Below, in pieces: positions 42,855-50,555 of a DNA stretch of 64,000 nt (the stretch's first letter is position 1; the number at the start of each line of letters is the position of its first letter). The stretch is taken from contig CAMQTN010000007.1 of NCBI GenBank assembly GCA_947037115.1, forward strand, positions 1-64,000, in the 5' to 3' direction. The position numbers and the translations under genes are program-made. This DNA is from an uncultured Lachnospiraceae bacterium (lineage in GTDB: Bacteria > Bacillota > Clostridia > Lachnospirales > Lachnospiraceae). Below the pieces are notes generated by a model. The model saw only the letters and a program-made list of their open reading frames with translations. It ran no database searches and was not told the DNA's origin.

Positions 42855-43550
42855 ATGAAACTGATAACATTAAAACAAGTAATAACCATGCTGTGCTGTT
42901 GTTTGGCATGGGTAAGCGCATCAACAGCTATCCCCAAAAATGACACGGTGGGTAAACCTGCGGACACTGCTGTTGAAGCGGACAGCGGTTTGTCCACCGG
43001 GAGCAATTTGAAAATCACGGCTGAAAACGCAACTGTGGAGGTTCAGACGGCCGGTGACGGACAATACCGCTGCGACTATGATGAAAATAATTGTACTGTG
43101 ACCACGGTTACAAGCGATGACGCCTTTGAAATTACGGTGACAGGGAAGCCGGACGCCGCATTCGGGTGGGAGGACCGTGTGATGGTCTACATTCCCGCTC
43201 AAACCTATGACCTGATCACAGGCGTTTCGGAAAAGGGCGGGCTGAAGCTGTCTGGCCTCAATACCGATATTGATGTAACAAACAACGCAGGTTCCGTCAT
43301 GATAGATCTTCCGTCTGACTATGACAGGATGCTGAACTATACAGGAATTTCGGCTTCCGGCGCGGTGATCCTGAACGGGAATTCGGATTTTACCGTCAGC
43401 GCGAAGTTTACTGCCTGCTCAGTTACCGTTCCCGACACCTGGCCCCCGTGCGGGAATGGCAGTTCGGAATACAGCTACACAAGCGGCAGCGGTACAGCGA
43501 AGGTCAATATTGAGCTTACCAGCGCTTCATTTTCTCTCAATAATGAATAG
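42855..43550 (+). CDS. exported DUF4097-like protein
   Basis: Protein of 231 residues with an N-terminal signal-like segment (ITMLCCCLAWVSASTA) including three adjacent cysteines. The rest is beta-rich with short strands (NLKITAENATVEVQTAGDGQYRCDY..., GGLKLSGLNTDIDVTNNAGSVMIDL), as in DUF4097 proteins that normally continue with a long beta-helix. It resembles in style the lipoprotein at 39971. RBS AAAGGTAGG is weak. It is followed by the tail of a lost permease gene. Confidence 0.6.
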   Translation: MKLITLKQVITMLCCCLAWVSASTAIPKNDTVGKPADTAVEADSGLSTGSNLKITAENATVEVQTAGDGQYRCDYDENNCTVTTVTSDDAFEITVTGKPDAAFGWEDRVMVYIPAQTYDLITGVSEKGGLKLSGLNTDIDVTNNAGSVMIDLPSDYDRMLNYTGISASGAVILNGNSDFTVSAKFTACSVTVPDTWPPCGNGSSEYSYTSGSGTAKVNIELTSASFSLNNE

Positions 43551-43574
43551 GCAGTTTTACCATCGTCCTGTATC

Positions 43575-43706
43575 ATGTGGACACCGCCAGCCACCCGGGT
43601 GCTGATCGTTGTCCTGTTTGTGATTGTGGCAACCCTTGCCGCCATCTATGCCCCGGCCAAACGGATGCGGAATATGGCGGTGACGGAGACCATCAACGAG
43701 TTATAA
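43575..43706 (+). pseudogene. C-terminal remnant of FtsX-type ABC permease
   Basis: An open frame of 43 codons ending RVLIVVLFVIVATLAAIYAPAKRMRNMAVTETINEL-stop. This is the last membrane helix and tail of MacB/BceB-like permeases (AxYAPxxRxxxMxVxExI(N/R)xx). The rest of the gene is missing. Together with the P-loop scrap at 47666 it implies that an ABC exporter was once encoded around the two-component system. Confidence 0.7.
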
Positions 43707-43777
43707 GTGTACAGGAATGTATTGGCGGATAAAAAGATGAACCTTTCCCATTAAATTAGCCCGTAGGAGGTGACGTA

Positions 43778-44452
43778 ATGGACTATAAACTATTGCTCGT
43801 GGACGATGAACCGGACATCGTCACCATGCTTGCCAGCTTCTTTTCTGGAAAGGGCTATCAGGTTCTAACTGCCCACAGCGGAGCGGAAGCTCTCAATAAA
43901 ATAGAGCAGGCCCCGGACATTATCCTGATGGACATCAATATGCCGGATATGGACGGCTTGGAAGTCTGTGAACTGATCCGGGATCGTGTCTTCTGCCCTA
44001 TCCTCTTCCTAACAGCCCGGATTGAAGATGCTGACAAGGTGAAGGGCTTTTCTGTGGGCGGAGATGATTATATCCTGAAACCATTTTCATTGATGGAGCT
44101 GGAGGCGAGAGTCTGCGCCCACCTGCGGCGGGAGGCGCGGCACAAGGCGGATACCCGGTTAAAGTTTGCCGGAGACCTTGCCATAGATTATACGCAGCGT
44201 CAATTGTTCTATGGGAAAGAGGAAATTTCCGTGACGAAAAAGGAATTTGACATTGTGGAGTTGCTGTCCCAAAATCCAGGGCAGGTGCTTGACAAGGAAC
44301 GAATTTACGAGAAGGTCTGGGGCTATGACAGCGAGGGGGACAGTAGCGTGGTGGCGGAGCATATCCGCAGAATCAGGACAAAAATCGCCGCTTATACAGA
44401 CCAGCCTTATATTGAAACAGTTTGGGGGTGTGGCTATAAATGGAGCCGTTAA
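43778..44452 (+). CDS. OmpR/PhoB family response regulator
   Basis: Response regulator of 224 residues. Receiver domain (1-118) with acidic pocket VDDEP, phosphoacceptor Asp52 in LMDINMP, conserved Thr in FLTAR and Lys in LKPFS; winged-helix DNA-binding domain (about 128-224, ISVTKKEFDIVELL...VVAEHIRRIRTKI...VWGCGYKW). RBS AGGAGG. The kinase gene starts 13 bases before its stop. In Firmicutes this type often controls neighbouring ABC exporters for antimicrobial peptides. Confidence 0.95.
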   Translation: MDYKLLLVDDEPDIVTMLASFFSGKGYQVLTAHSGAEALNKIEQAPDIILMDINMPDMDGLEVCELIRDRVFCPILFLTARIEDADKVKGFSVGGDDYILKPFSLMELEARVCAHLRREARHKADTRLKFAGDLAIDYTQRQLFYGKEEISVTKKEFDIVELLSQNPGQVLDKERIYEKVWGYDSEGDSSVVAEHIRRIRTKIAAYTDQPYIETVWGCGYKWSR

Positions 44453-45618
44453 AACGTCGGTGGCGCGATCTCTCCCTTCGGAAGACCTTGGTGGTCTATA
44501 TCACCGCCGCCGCCCTTCTGGCCCTGATCCTCTGTGGGATGACCAATGACCTGTGCGGCATGGGGATTAGGGAGATCCACGCCGGCTACCTGGACGGAAT
44601 GGAGAAATACTACCTCACCAACGAGCAAGGGGAGCGGCTGGGGCAGGCGGCCTACATCGGCGCCGATGCGATCCCCTTGTCCCCCGAGGACCAGCGGACA
44701 GTGGACATCCTCCGGGCCCTGCCCACGGTGACGGCGCCGGTGTGGTCCGCCCTCTGCATCCTGGGGGCGGCGCTGCTTTTCTACCAGAACAAGCTGAAAC
44801 GGCCCCTGGCAGAGCTGCGGCTGGCATCGGAAAAAATCTCCCAAAACGACCTGGACTTTACCGTCACCGCTCACAGCAGGGATGAGCTGGGGCAGCTCTG
44901 CGCCTCCTTTGAGACCATGCGGGCGGCCCTGGCCCAGAACTTCTCGGAGATGTGGCGGCAGATGGAGGAGCGCAAGCGGCTGAATGCCGCCTTTGCCCAT
45001 GATCTTCGGACACCGCTCACTGTCCTGAAGGGATACAATGAAATACTGCAGGCCAGCGGAGACGAACAGACCCGCACCACCGCCATCACCATGCAGCGGC
45101 ATATCTCCCGGTTGGAGCACTATGTGGACACCATGAGCCGGCTGCGCCGGCTGGAGGACACACAGCCCACCTGCCGGCAGACACCGCTGAAAGCTCTCGC
45201 GGCCTCTTTGTATGAAAGCGGGACGATCATCTGTGAACGGGCAGGAAAATGTTTCTCCATACAGAACCGGACAACCTCTCTGGCCCTGCTATTGGACGGA
45301 GATCTGATCTCCCAGGTATACGGTAATTTGATGACGAATGCCTCACGGTACGCTGCCTCACGGATCGAGCTCTGTCTGGAAGAAACACAGGAGGGGCTGT
45401 TGCTGTCTGTATCGGATGACGGACCCGGTTTTGATAAAACCAGCCTGGAAAAAGCGGTTGATCCTTATTTCACCAGGGAAAAGGCAGACCACTTTGGCAT
45501 TGGCCTCTACACCAGCAAAATGCTCTGTGAACATCATGGCGGTTGGCTGCGCCTTGAGAATACCCCTTCCGGGGCCAGGGTAAGATGTTTTTTCAACACA
45601 CGTTTTTTTCAAAAGTAG
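44440..45618 (+). CDS. sensor histidine kinase
   Basis: Membrane kinase of 392 residues. Two membrane helices (about 16-36 and 102-120) enclose an outside loop of about 65 residues. A HAMP domain follows, then HisKA with His187 in FAHDLRTPLTVLKGY and HATPase with NLMTNASRYA, DDGPGF and GIGLYTSKMLCEHHGG. The first 700 bases are markedly GC-rich compared with the end of the same gene and with neighbours, suggesting mosaic origin. It overlaps the regulator gene and probably forms one signalling pair with it. Confidence 0.95.
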   Translation: MEPLKRRWRDLSLRKTLVVYITAAALLALILCGMTNDLCGMGIREIHAGYLDGMEKYYLTNEQGERLGQAAYIGADAIPLSPEDQRTVDILRALPTVTAPVWSALCILGAALLFYQNKLKRPLAELRLASEKISQNDLDFTVTAHSRDELGQLCASFETMRAALAQNFSEMWRQMEERKRLNAAFAHDLRTPLTVLKGYNEILQASGDEQTRTTAITMQRHISRLEHYVDTMSRLRRLEDTQPTCRQTPLKALAASLYESGTIICERAGKCFSIQNRTTSLALLLDGDLISQVYGNLMTNASRYAASRIELCLEETQEGLLLSVSDDGPGFDKTSLEKAVDPYFTREKADHFGIGLYTSKMLCEHHGGWLRLENTPSGARVRCFFNTRFFQK

Positions 45619-45644
45619 ATAGAATATTGGAAATTGTCTTCTAT

Positions 45645-45675
45645 ACTCTCTATGTACCCCACAGAGAGTATTTTT
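45645..45675 (+). terminator. terminator between kinase and ABC genes
   Basis: ACTCTC and GAGAGT (with a two-base bulge, then TGT/ACA around ACCCC) followed by ATTTTTG. It would make the downstream ABC genes partly independent of the two-component operon. Confidence 0.6.
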
Positions 45676-45710
45676 GTTCCTGAAAATCTGGACAAAGGAG
45701 GAGTTTTTAT

Positions 45711-46583
45711 ATGGAACTGAGCGCAGTCGATCTGACAAAACGATATGGCTCAAAAACAGCCGTGAATCGTCTGAATGCTACATTGACGAATGGCGTGTAC
45801 GGACTGCTCGGTGCGAACGGCGCAGGAAAGACGACCTTCATGCGCCTCTTATGCACTGTCCAACGCCCTACCTCTGGAAAAATTGTTTTAGATGGCAAGA
45901 GTATTTGGAAGCTTGGAGAGCGGTATCGGGATGTTTTGGGCTATCTGCCCCAGCACTTCGGATACTATCCCGATTTCACCGCTTTGGATTTTTTGCTGTA
46001 CGTTGCGGCATTAAAAGGGCTTGACAACAGGAAGGCAAAAAAAGTTTCCAGCGAATTACTGGAAGAGGTGGGCCTGTCCGGGGAAAGCCGATGCAAGATC
46101 AAAACCTTTTCTGGCGGCATGAAACAGCGTCTGGGAATTGCGCAGGCCATGCTGAATGACCCATACATTTTGATTCTGGATGAGCCGACAGCAGGACTTG
46201 ATCCGAAAGAGCGTGTGCGTTTCCGCAATCTCATCAGTGCCTTTTCAAAGGACAGGATCGTGATTCTATCAACGCACATTGTTTCTGACATAGAATTTAT
46301 TGCAGAGAGGATCATGATGATGAAAGCCGGCGAGATCATTCACTTCGGCAGGCCCCATGAGATCACTTCCAGGATCAGCGGCTGTGTCTGGGAGTGTTCT
46401 GTCCCCACAAGCCGGGCGGAGCAATATACCGTTTCTCTGAATATCAGTAATTTGCGAAATGAAGAGAACGGCAGAACGGTACTGCGGGTGATCGCAGATC
46501 AGCCTCCTGTGGCCGGCGCAGTCAAGGTGCAGCCCAATTTGGAGGATTTGTTCTTATATTACTTTAAGGAGGAGGAACAATGA
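45711..46583 (+). CDS. ABC transporter ATP-binding protein (BcrA/CcmA type)
   Basis: ATPase of 290 residues for an ABC-2 exporter. Walker A GANGAGKTT, Q-loop YLPQHFG, signature FSGGMKQRL, Walker B ILILDEPTAGLD, and switch His in ILSTHIV. A C-terminal extension (about 215-290) is typical of the bacitracin/lantibiotic resistance subgroup. RBS AAAGGAGGAG. Its stop overlaps the permease ATG. Regulation by the adjacent two-component system is likely by context, not shown. Confidence 0.93.
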   Translation: MELSAVDLTKRYGSKTAVNRLNATLTNGVYGLLGANGAGKTTFMRLLCTVQRPTSGKIVLDGKSIWKLGERYRDVLGYLPQHFGYYPDFTALDFLLYVAALKGLDNRKAKKVSSELLEEVGLSGESRCKIKTFSGGMKQRLGIAQAMLNDPYILILDEPTAGLDPKERVRFRNLISAFSKDRIVILSTHIVSDIEFIAERIMMMKAGEIIHFGRPHEITSRISGCVWECSVPTSRAEQYTVSLNISNLRNEENGRTVLRVIADQPPVAGAVKVQPNLEDLFLYYFKEEEQ

Positions 46584-47656
46584 AACAGCTGATTCGACTT
46601 GAATTACGAAAAATCTTTTCCAAACGTCTTACGCAGCTTGATTTGGCTATGGTGCTGCTCCTGTCGGCGTTCCTTGCCTTTTCGACCTATCAGAATAAGT
46701 ATGCCTCTGACGGTGCGGGCAATGAGGGAACCGGCCGGACTGCCGTAGAAATTGATAAGGCGGTTGCCGCAAGATATTCCGGGATTTTGACAGACGAGAA
46801 GGTACAGCAGATGATTTCAGAGATTGTCCCTAAATCTGGAGAGAATGGACTCAACGCAATATACATTTACCGAAACACCATACAGTCCGCTGTGTCTGCC
46901 CGCTTTTCTGACATATACGGGAACTGGAATGGTCTGCGGGTTTCCGATGTGTTTGGCAACGAGACCATTAAAATCGGATATGTGGATGGCTGGCTGAGTA
47001 CAAGTCAGAACCTGGTAAAAATATTGACGATCTTCTCCTTTTTTATCATCATGATGATCGCTCCGGTTTTTTGCGGAGAATACAGCGGAGTTGACAATAT
47101 CATCCTGTCCACCAGATACGGCAGGACGAAATGTGCAATGGCAAAGGTGATTGCAGGCGTTCTTGCCGCTCTGATTACATCCATTGTGGTTTTAGCGGTG
47201 AATCTCCTGATGGCATTTGCATTTTACGGAAGCGAAGGCCTGGATTGCAGCATTCTGTTTGCCCAGCTGACTTACATTGAGGGAAGCATCCCGTTCAATA
47301 TCACATGTGGCACACTGTTGGCATATCAAGCGATATTGGCTGTTACAGGCGCGCTTGGGGTGACTGGCATTACACTGATCTTCTCCGCTGCCTGCAAAAA
47401 TCAGATGATTGCATTCGTAGTCTCTGCCGCTGTATATGGGCTGCCTCTTTTCTTTCCGGCTGCGGAAACGAGCGCACTGTTCAGGTTGGCTGTACTTCTT
47501 CCTGCCTACCATGCGCAGTTCGTTTCCCTCATGTCTGTGGGGCAGATGAGCGGTATATTTCTGTATGCAGTCTGGGCTGTCCCTGCGGCATTGACTTTCA
47601 TTGTGGCTGGGAGTATTTTCTCCCGCAAAGTTTTCGCAAAGCATCAGGTCTCATAG
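46580..47656 (+). CDS. ABC-2 type transporter permease
   Basis: Membrane protein of 358 residues, partner of the ATPase upstream (ATGA overlap). One N-terminal helix (about 18-36) is followed by an outside domain of about 110 residues and then five helices (KILTIFSFFIIMMIAPVFCG...GKVIAGVLAALITSIVVLAVN...). GEYSGVDNIILSTRYGRTK is typical of clostridial ABC-2 permeases. The exported substrate is not known. Confidence 0.88.
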   Translation: MKQLIRLELRKIFSKRLTQLDLAMVLLLSAFLAFSTYQNKYASDGAGNEGTGRTAVEIDKAVAARYSGILTDEKVQQMISEIVPKSGENGLNAIYIYRNTIQSAVSARFSDIYGNWNGLRVSDVFGNETIKIGYVDGWLSTSQNLVKILTIFSFFIIMMIAPVFCGEYSGVDNIILSTRYGRTKCAMAKVIAGVLAALITSIVVLAVNLLMAFAFYGSEGLDCSILFAQLTYIEGSIPFNITCGTLLAYQAILAVTGALGVTGITLIFSAACKNQMIAFVVSAAVYGLPLFFPAAETSALFRLAVLLPAYHAQFVSLMSVGQMSGIFLYAVWAVPAALTFIVAGSIFSRKVFAKHQVS

Positions 47657-47665
47657 ATATACTCA

Positions 47666-47716
47666 AGCTCCGGCAAATCCACCCTGCTCCACATGTTAGG
47701 TGGCCTGGATGATTAA
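47666..47716 (+). pseudogene. P-loop scrap of a second ABC ATPase
   Basis: The frame SSGKSTLLHMLGGLDD-stop is the Walker A segment of LolD/MacB/BceA-type ATPases (usually GxSGSGKSTLLHxLGGLD). Upstream and downstream parts are lost; the frame is closed by stops on both sides. It matches the FtsX-type permease remnant at 43575 as the missing partner. Confidence 0.7.
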
Positions 47717-48031
47717 GTGTGGGCAGCTATGAAAGTGAAATCTGCGCGGATGGAAGACAATCTTTTCTATATGAGACAGTTCCGGCCGCTAAATGCTGAA
47801 GAACAGGCCGCCATCCGAAAAGTACAGGAAGTGATTAACGGCGTAAAGTCCATCCCCTGCACAGGGTGTCATTATTGTACCGCCGGATGTCCGAAACAAA
47901 TCCCGATTCTGGAGATTTTTGAGGCAAGGAATAAACAATTGGTGTGGGGACAATTGGAAGAGGGAAAAGCCAGCTATGCAGGTGCCATTGCAGACGGCGC
48001 CACTGAATTGAAGAGAGAATTTGGCGTATGA
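47717..48031 (+). pseudogene. aldo/keto reductase C-terminal remnant fused to antitoxin tail
   Basis: A 104-residue frame. RMEDNLFYMRQFRPLNAEEQAAI and the ferredoxin-like CTGCHYCTAGCPKQIPI match the C-terminal part of 4Fe-4S-containing aldo/keto reductases; the barrel that should precede it is absent. The last ten residues (ATELKREFGV) look like the end of a RelB-type antitoxin, and its stop overlaps the toxin start by ATGA as an antitoxin would. I infer a deletion that joined the two genes. Confidence 0.6.
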
Positions 48032-48300
48032 GCTGGTATATTGTATATACAGCACAGGCAAGACAGGACTTGCATGATATTTATGAATATATAGCATTAG
48101 AGCTGCTTGCGCCGGAAACGGCAAACGGGCAAACTCAGCGGATTATAAAAACGATTTGTTCCCTTGGAGAAATGCCTATGCGTCATCAACTTTATGGAGA
48201 AGAACCGTGGCATAGTCGGGGAGTCCGTTTTTTGCCTGTAGATAATTATCTGATATTTTATCTGCCGGAGGACTTGCCAATACCGCAGAAAAGCATTTAA
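48028..48300 (+). pseudogene. truncated RelE/ParE family toxin
   Basis: A 90-residue frame starting MSWYIVYTAQARQDLHDIYEYIALELL and reaching PWHSRGVRFLPVDNYLIFYL, typical of ParE/RelE toxins. The last strand, normally V.I.RIMYGGRDI, is missing and replaced by PEDLPIPQKSI. With its antitoxin reduced to a tail, it is probably inactive. Alternatively a shorter form may retain activity. Confidence 0.65.
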
Positions 48301-48353
48301 GAGATTGAGAGAGGACAGATGGCAGGATTGCAGGCGAAGGCGAAGCTACCGCA

Positions 48354-48716
48354 TTACATAGGTGTCCCTACCTCAATCAAATTACCGTCCAAATCATAAA
48401 AACGGATTACCTTTTGTCCCCAGCTATGCCTCATAAGTCGATTTACATACTGGATTGAGGGATATAATTTTTCCAATTTTTCAATAAATACCTCTATATC
48501 CTGTTCTTCAAAATACAGTTCACAAGAATTGCTTTTCGGAATAATATCGTTTTCCAAAAACTTTCTCCAAATTTTTTCATCTTGAAGTACAAGACCTTCT
48601 GTTAAAATCATATTGCCATCATTATCAAGTATCATATCAAGACCGAACAAGTCGTGATAAAATTGCTTAGATTTTTCGATATCTTTGACAACAATCAAAA
48701 TGTTCTTTAATTTCAT
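48354..48716 (-). CDS. VOC family (glyoxalase/bleomycin resistance-like) protein
   Basis: Soluble protein of 120 residues on the minus strand with one vicinal-oxygen-chelate fold (KNILIVVKDIEKSKQFYHDLFGLDMIL at the start, VIRFYDLDGNLIEVGTPM at the end). The ATG at 48716 with GGAAGGAT upstream is preferred to the start at 48740. It has its own strong promoter. In the family, such proteins can be metal enzymes or bind antibiotics; the activity here is not known. Confidence 0.88.
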   Translation of the reverse strand: MKLKNILIVVKDIEKSKQFYHDLFGLDMILDNDGNMILTEGLVLQDEKIWRKFLENDIIPKSNSCELYFEEQDIEVFIEKLEKLYPSIQYVNRLMRHSWGQKVIRFYDLDGNLIEVGTPM

Positions 48717-48752
48717 TGCCAGTATCCTTCCAACGTCCAATTTATATACTTG

Positions 48753-48781
48753 ATTATAAAATATTTGCCTGCTACCTGCAA
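48753..48781 (-). promoter_or_regulatory. promoter of VOC protein gene
   Basis: On the minus strand TTGCAG (48776-48781), 17-base spacer, TATAAT (48753-48758), 36 bases from the start codon. Confidence 0.75.
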
Positions 48782-48909
48782 TGTATATTTATTAACTCAA
48801 TTTCAGCGGAAAATTCAATTTGAATATTCCAAAATGATAGATGGTAAGCTATAAGATTAGCTTGTATCAGACTCTTTTTGTTGGAATACAACAGAAAGGA
48901 GCTGATTTT

Positions 48910-49009
48910 ATGGGTAAAGACTTAAAAGGTAAAGAACTTGGAGCCGGTATCTGTCAAAGTATCGTAATGTACCTTTAACGGAAGAAGCGAAAGCGCCTTA
49001 AAAATTGTG
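48910..49009 (+). pseudogene. internally deleted tyrosine recombinase remnant
   Basis: ATG with AAAGGAG upstream begins MGKDLKGKELGAGICQ, the standard N-terminus of clostridial ICE/transposon integrases, then stops at 48978. From 48951 another frame reads LSKYRNVPLTEEAKA, similar to a C-terminal segment of the same enzymes. So only the two ends remain, joined at about 48950. It marks the island as formerly mobile. Confidence 0.6.
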
Positions 49010-49200
49010 TAGCAGATTGTGTAGTAAAAATATAGAGAAAGGCGAAAACCCTTGTAAATAGAGGGCACTGAAAAAGCCCAGTGTTTTCGATGCTTTGCGG
49101 GATTTGAGGTCTCATAAAATTCATGCAGATTTCTATATATCCATGTCAAATCGGTGCGGAATTGGTGCGGTAATATTCAGGAGAAGGAGTGTCAACACAA
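49010..49200 (+). other. non-coding stretch after integrase scar
   Basis: About 190 bases. One frame (DALRDLRSHKIHADFYISMSNRCGIGAV) is open but not recognised; it may be further integrase-end debris. No attachment-site repeat could be identified. Confidence 0.3.
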
Positions 49201-49230
49201 AGAGTTAATAACTTAAAAGTTATTGACTCT
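49201..49230 (+). promoter_or_regulatory. operator palindrome of toxin-antitoxin operon
   Basis: AGAGTTAATAACTT, AA, AAGTTATTGACTCT: 14-base arms with one mismatch. The right arm contains the -35 element, and the half-site TTAATAACTT occurs again at 49231-49240. It is the expected site for autorepression by the XRE antitoxin. Confidence 0.7.
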
Positions 49231-49251
49231 TTAATAACTTCAAGGTATAAT
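49223..49251 (+). promoter_or_regulatory. promoter of toxin-antitoxin operon
   Basis: TTGACT (49223-49228), 17-base spacer, TATAAT (49246-49251), directly before the toxin gene. Confidence 0.85.
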
Positions 49252-49277
49252 TTATCTACAGCAGGAGGAAAATAAGC

Positions 49278-49643
49278 TTGTACGAGATCCATTTTTATAG
49301 AGATAAGAACGGTAAAGAGCCGGTAAAAGAATATATTGCAAGGCTGGCTGCGAAGAAGGATAAGGACAGCCGGATCAAACTGAATAAAATCATGGATTAT
49401 GTAAAAACCCTTAGTGAGTATGGTACGAGGGCAGGGAAGCCGTATGTAAAACATATTGATGGGGATATATGGGAACTGCGGCCATTGAGAGATAGAATCT
49501 TATTTGCCGCGTGGGACGGCAGCGGTTTTGTTCTATTACACGTTTTTATGAAACGGACACAAAAAACTCCACAGAAGGAAATAGAACGGGCAAAACGAAA
49601 TTTAGATGATTATCAAGGGAGGAAACATCATGAGGACAAATAA
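49278..49643 (+). CDS. HigB/RelE-like toxin
   Basis: Protein of 121 residues of the phage-derived Gp49-like (HigB) family: [23 protein letters not shown] at the start, [35 protein letters not shown] in the core, the usual toxin strand pattern. The family cleaves mRNA on the ribosome. Start is TTG, with GGAGGA 9 bases upstream. The toxin comes first and the antitoxin second, the HigBA order. The antitoxin start lies 14 bases before its stop. Confidence 0.88.
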   Translation: MYEIHFYRDKNGKEPVKEYIARLAAKKDKDSRIKLNKIMDYVKTLSEYGTRAGKPYVKHIDGDIWELRPLRDRILFAAWDGSGFVLLHVFMKRTQKTPQKEIERAKRNLDDYQGRKHHEDK

Positions 49644-49998
49644 AGAATATTCACAAGCTGTGAAACAGGCGAAAAAGAATCTGGCCGATCTGAATGAGCG
49701 TGGAATAGACGCTGTTGGTGGGAATGTTCTGGAATTTATGGAAAGTATTCTTACGCCGGATGAGATAGCGGAGAGCGAGTTGCGGGTGTCTATTATCGGG
49801 GAGCTGATAAAGGCGAGGCAGGAAATGGGGATAAGTCAAAAAAAGCTGGAAGAATTAAGCGGGGTAAAACAGCCTGTTATTGCAAGAATGGAAAAGGGAA
49901 GTACCAGTCCGCAGTTGGATACCATTTTGAAGGTATTGGCTCCTTTAGGGAAGACGCTGGCGGTTGTCCCTTTGGAAATGGCAAAAGAAAAAGCGTAA
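49630..49998 (+). CDS. HigA-like XRE antitoxin
   Basis: DNA-binding antitoxin of 122 residues. The N-terminal half probably covers the toxin; the C-terminal half is a helix-turn-helix ([52 protein letters not shown]). ATG at 49630 with GGGAGG is chosen over 49606. It overlaps the toxin gene and likely binds the palindrome at 49201. Both genes look intact, unlike the ParE locus. Confidence 0.9.
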   Translation: MRTNKEYSQAVKQAKKNLADLNERGIDAVGGNVLEFMESILTPDEIAESELRVSIIGELIKARQEMGISQKKLEELSGVKQPVIARMEKGSTSPQLDTILKVLAPLGKTLAVVPLEMAKEKA

Positions 49999-50016
49999 AA
50001 AAGCCGGCAGAAAGCA

Positions 50017-50154
50017 ATGGTATCAGGTGAACATCTTACAGGAAAATCTAATATTCTTTTGGCACTGAACTTATTTTACACAAGTCTAACCACAGAACAG
50101 AGGGAAGAAAATATTTTTGATGCCAACAATCTTGTCAAAATGGACAATATATAA
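50017..50154 (+). pseudogene. fragment resembling an ATPase N-terminus
   Basis: A 45-codon frame (VSGEHLTGKSNILLALNLFYTSLTTEQREENIFDANN...). The GKSNILLALN piece resembles the P-loop of OLD/SMC-like ATPases (normally GxNGSGKSNIL), but the preceding part is degraded. No RBS. A guess only. Confidence 0.35.
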
Positions 50155-50410
50155 GTGCCATAAATCAGGCGCGGGGTTAAAGGATAAAAGGAGTAATGAG
50201 CGGGCAGAATATCAGATGTACATTCATCAGGATCAAGAGGAGCATCTTGGCCTTCAATTTCTGCTAAAAGGGATTCTGGATGTTTACTACAGTGTGGAAA
50301 GAAACCATGGGGAGCAACCGGGATTTTTCAGTTTTCCTAAAGGAATGCATTATAACTGGAAGTCAAGAGAGATATATTGCGATAAGACTTCGGCACAGAG
50401 GTGTTTATAA
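50117..50410 (+). pseudogene. unrecognised 97-residue frame
   Basis: An open frame reading ...RSNERAEYQMYIHQDQEEHLGLQFLLKGILDVYYSVERNHGEQPGFFSF.... The composition is protein-like, but it has no RBS and no recognised domain. It overlaps the ATPase-like scrap in another frame, so it is probably another remnant at the right edge of the island. Confidence 0.35.
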
Positions 50411-50472
50411 TTGTGATAACGATATAAATTCCTTTTGATGGTCGAAATTAAATATATTACACAATCCCACAA

Positions 50473-50501
50473 TTTACTTTTGAGCCTTACTATGCTATAC
50501 T
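50473..50501 (+). promoter_or_regulatory. extended -10 promoter of ychF
   Basis: TTTACT (50473-50478), 17-base spacer, TATACT (50496-50501) preceded by TGC. The -10 lies within the inverted repeat GAGCCTTA (50482-50489) and TAAGGCTC (50513-50520). Confidence 0.6.
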
Positions 50502-50520
50502 ATCATAGCTGTTAAGGCTC
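50482..50520 (+). promoter_or_regulatory. inverted repeat over the ychF -10 element
   Basis: GAGCCTTA and TAAGGCTC, 8 perfect bases with 23 bases between, plus an inner TATG/CATA. It could be an operator or the terminator hairpin of the preceding region, but no T run follows. Confidence 0.4.
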
Positions 50521-50555
50521 ATTTATTGATAGGAAACACGGAGGATTAGAATATC

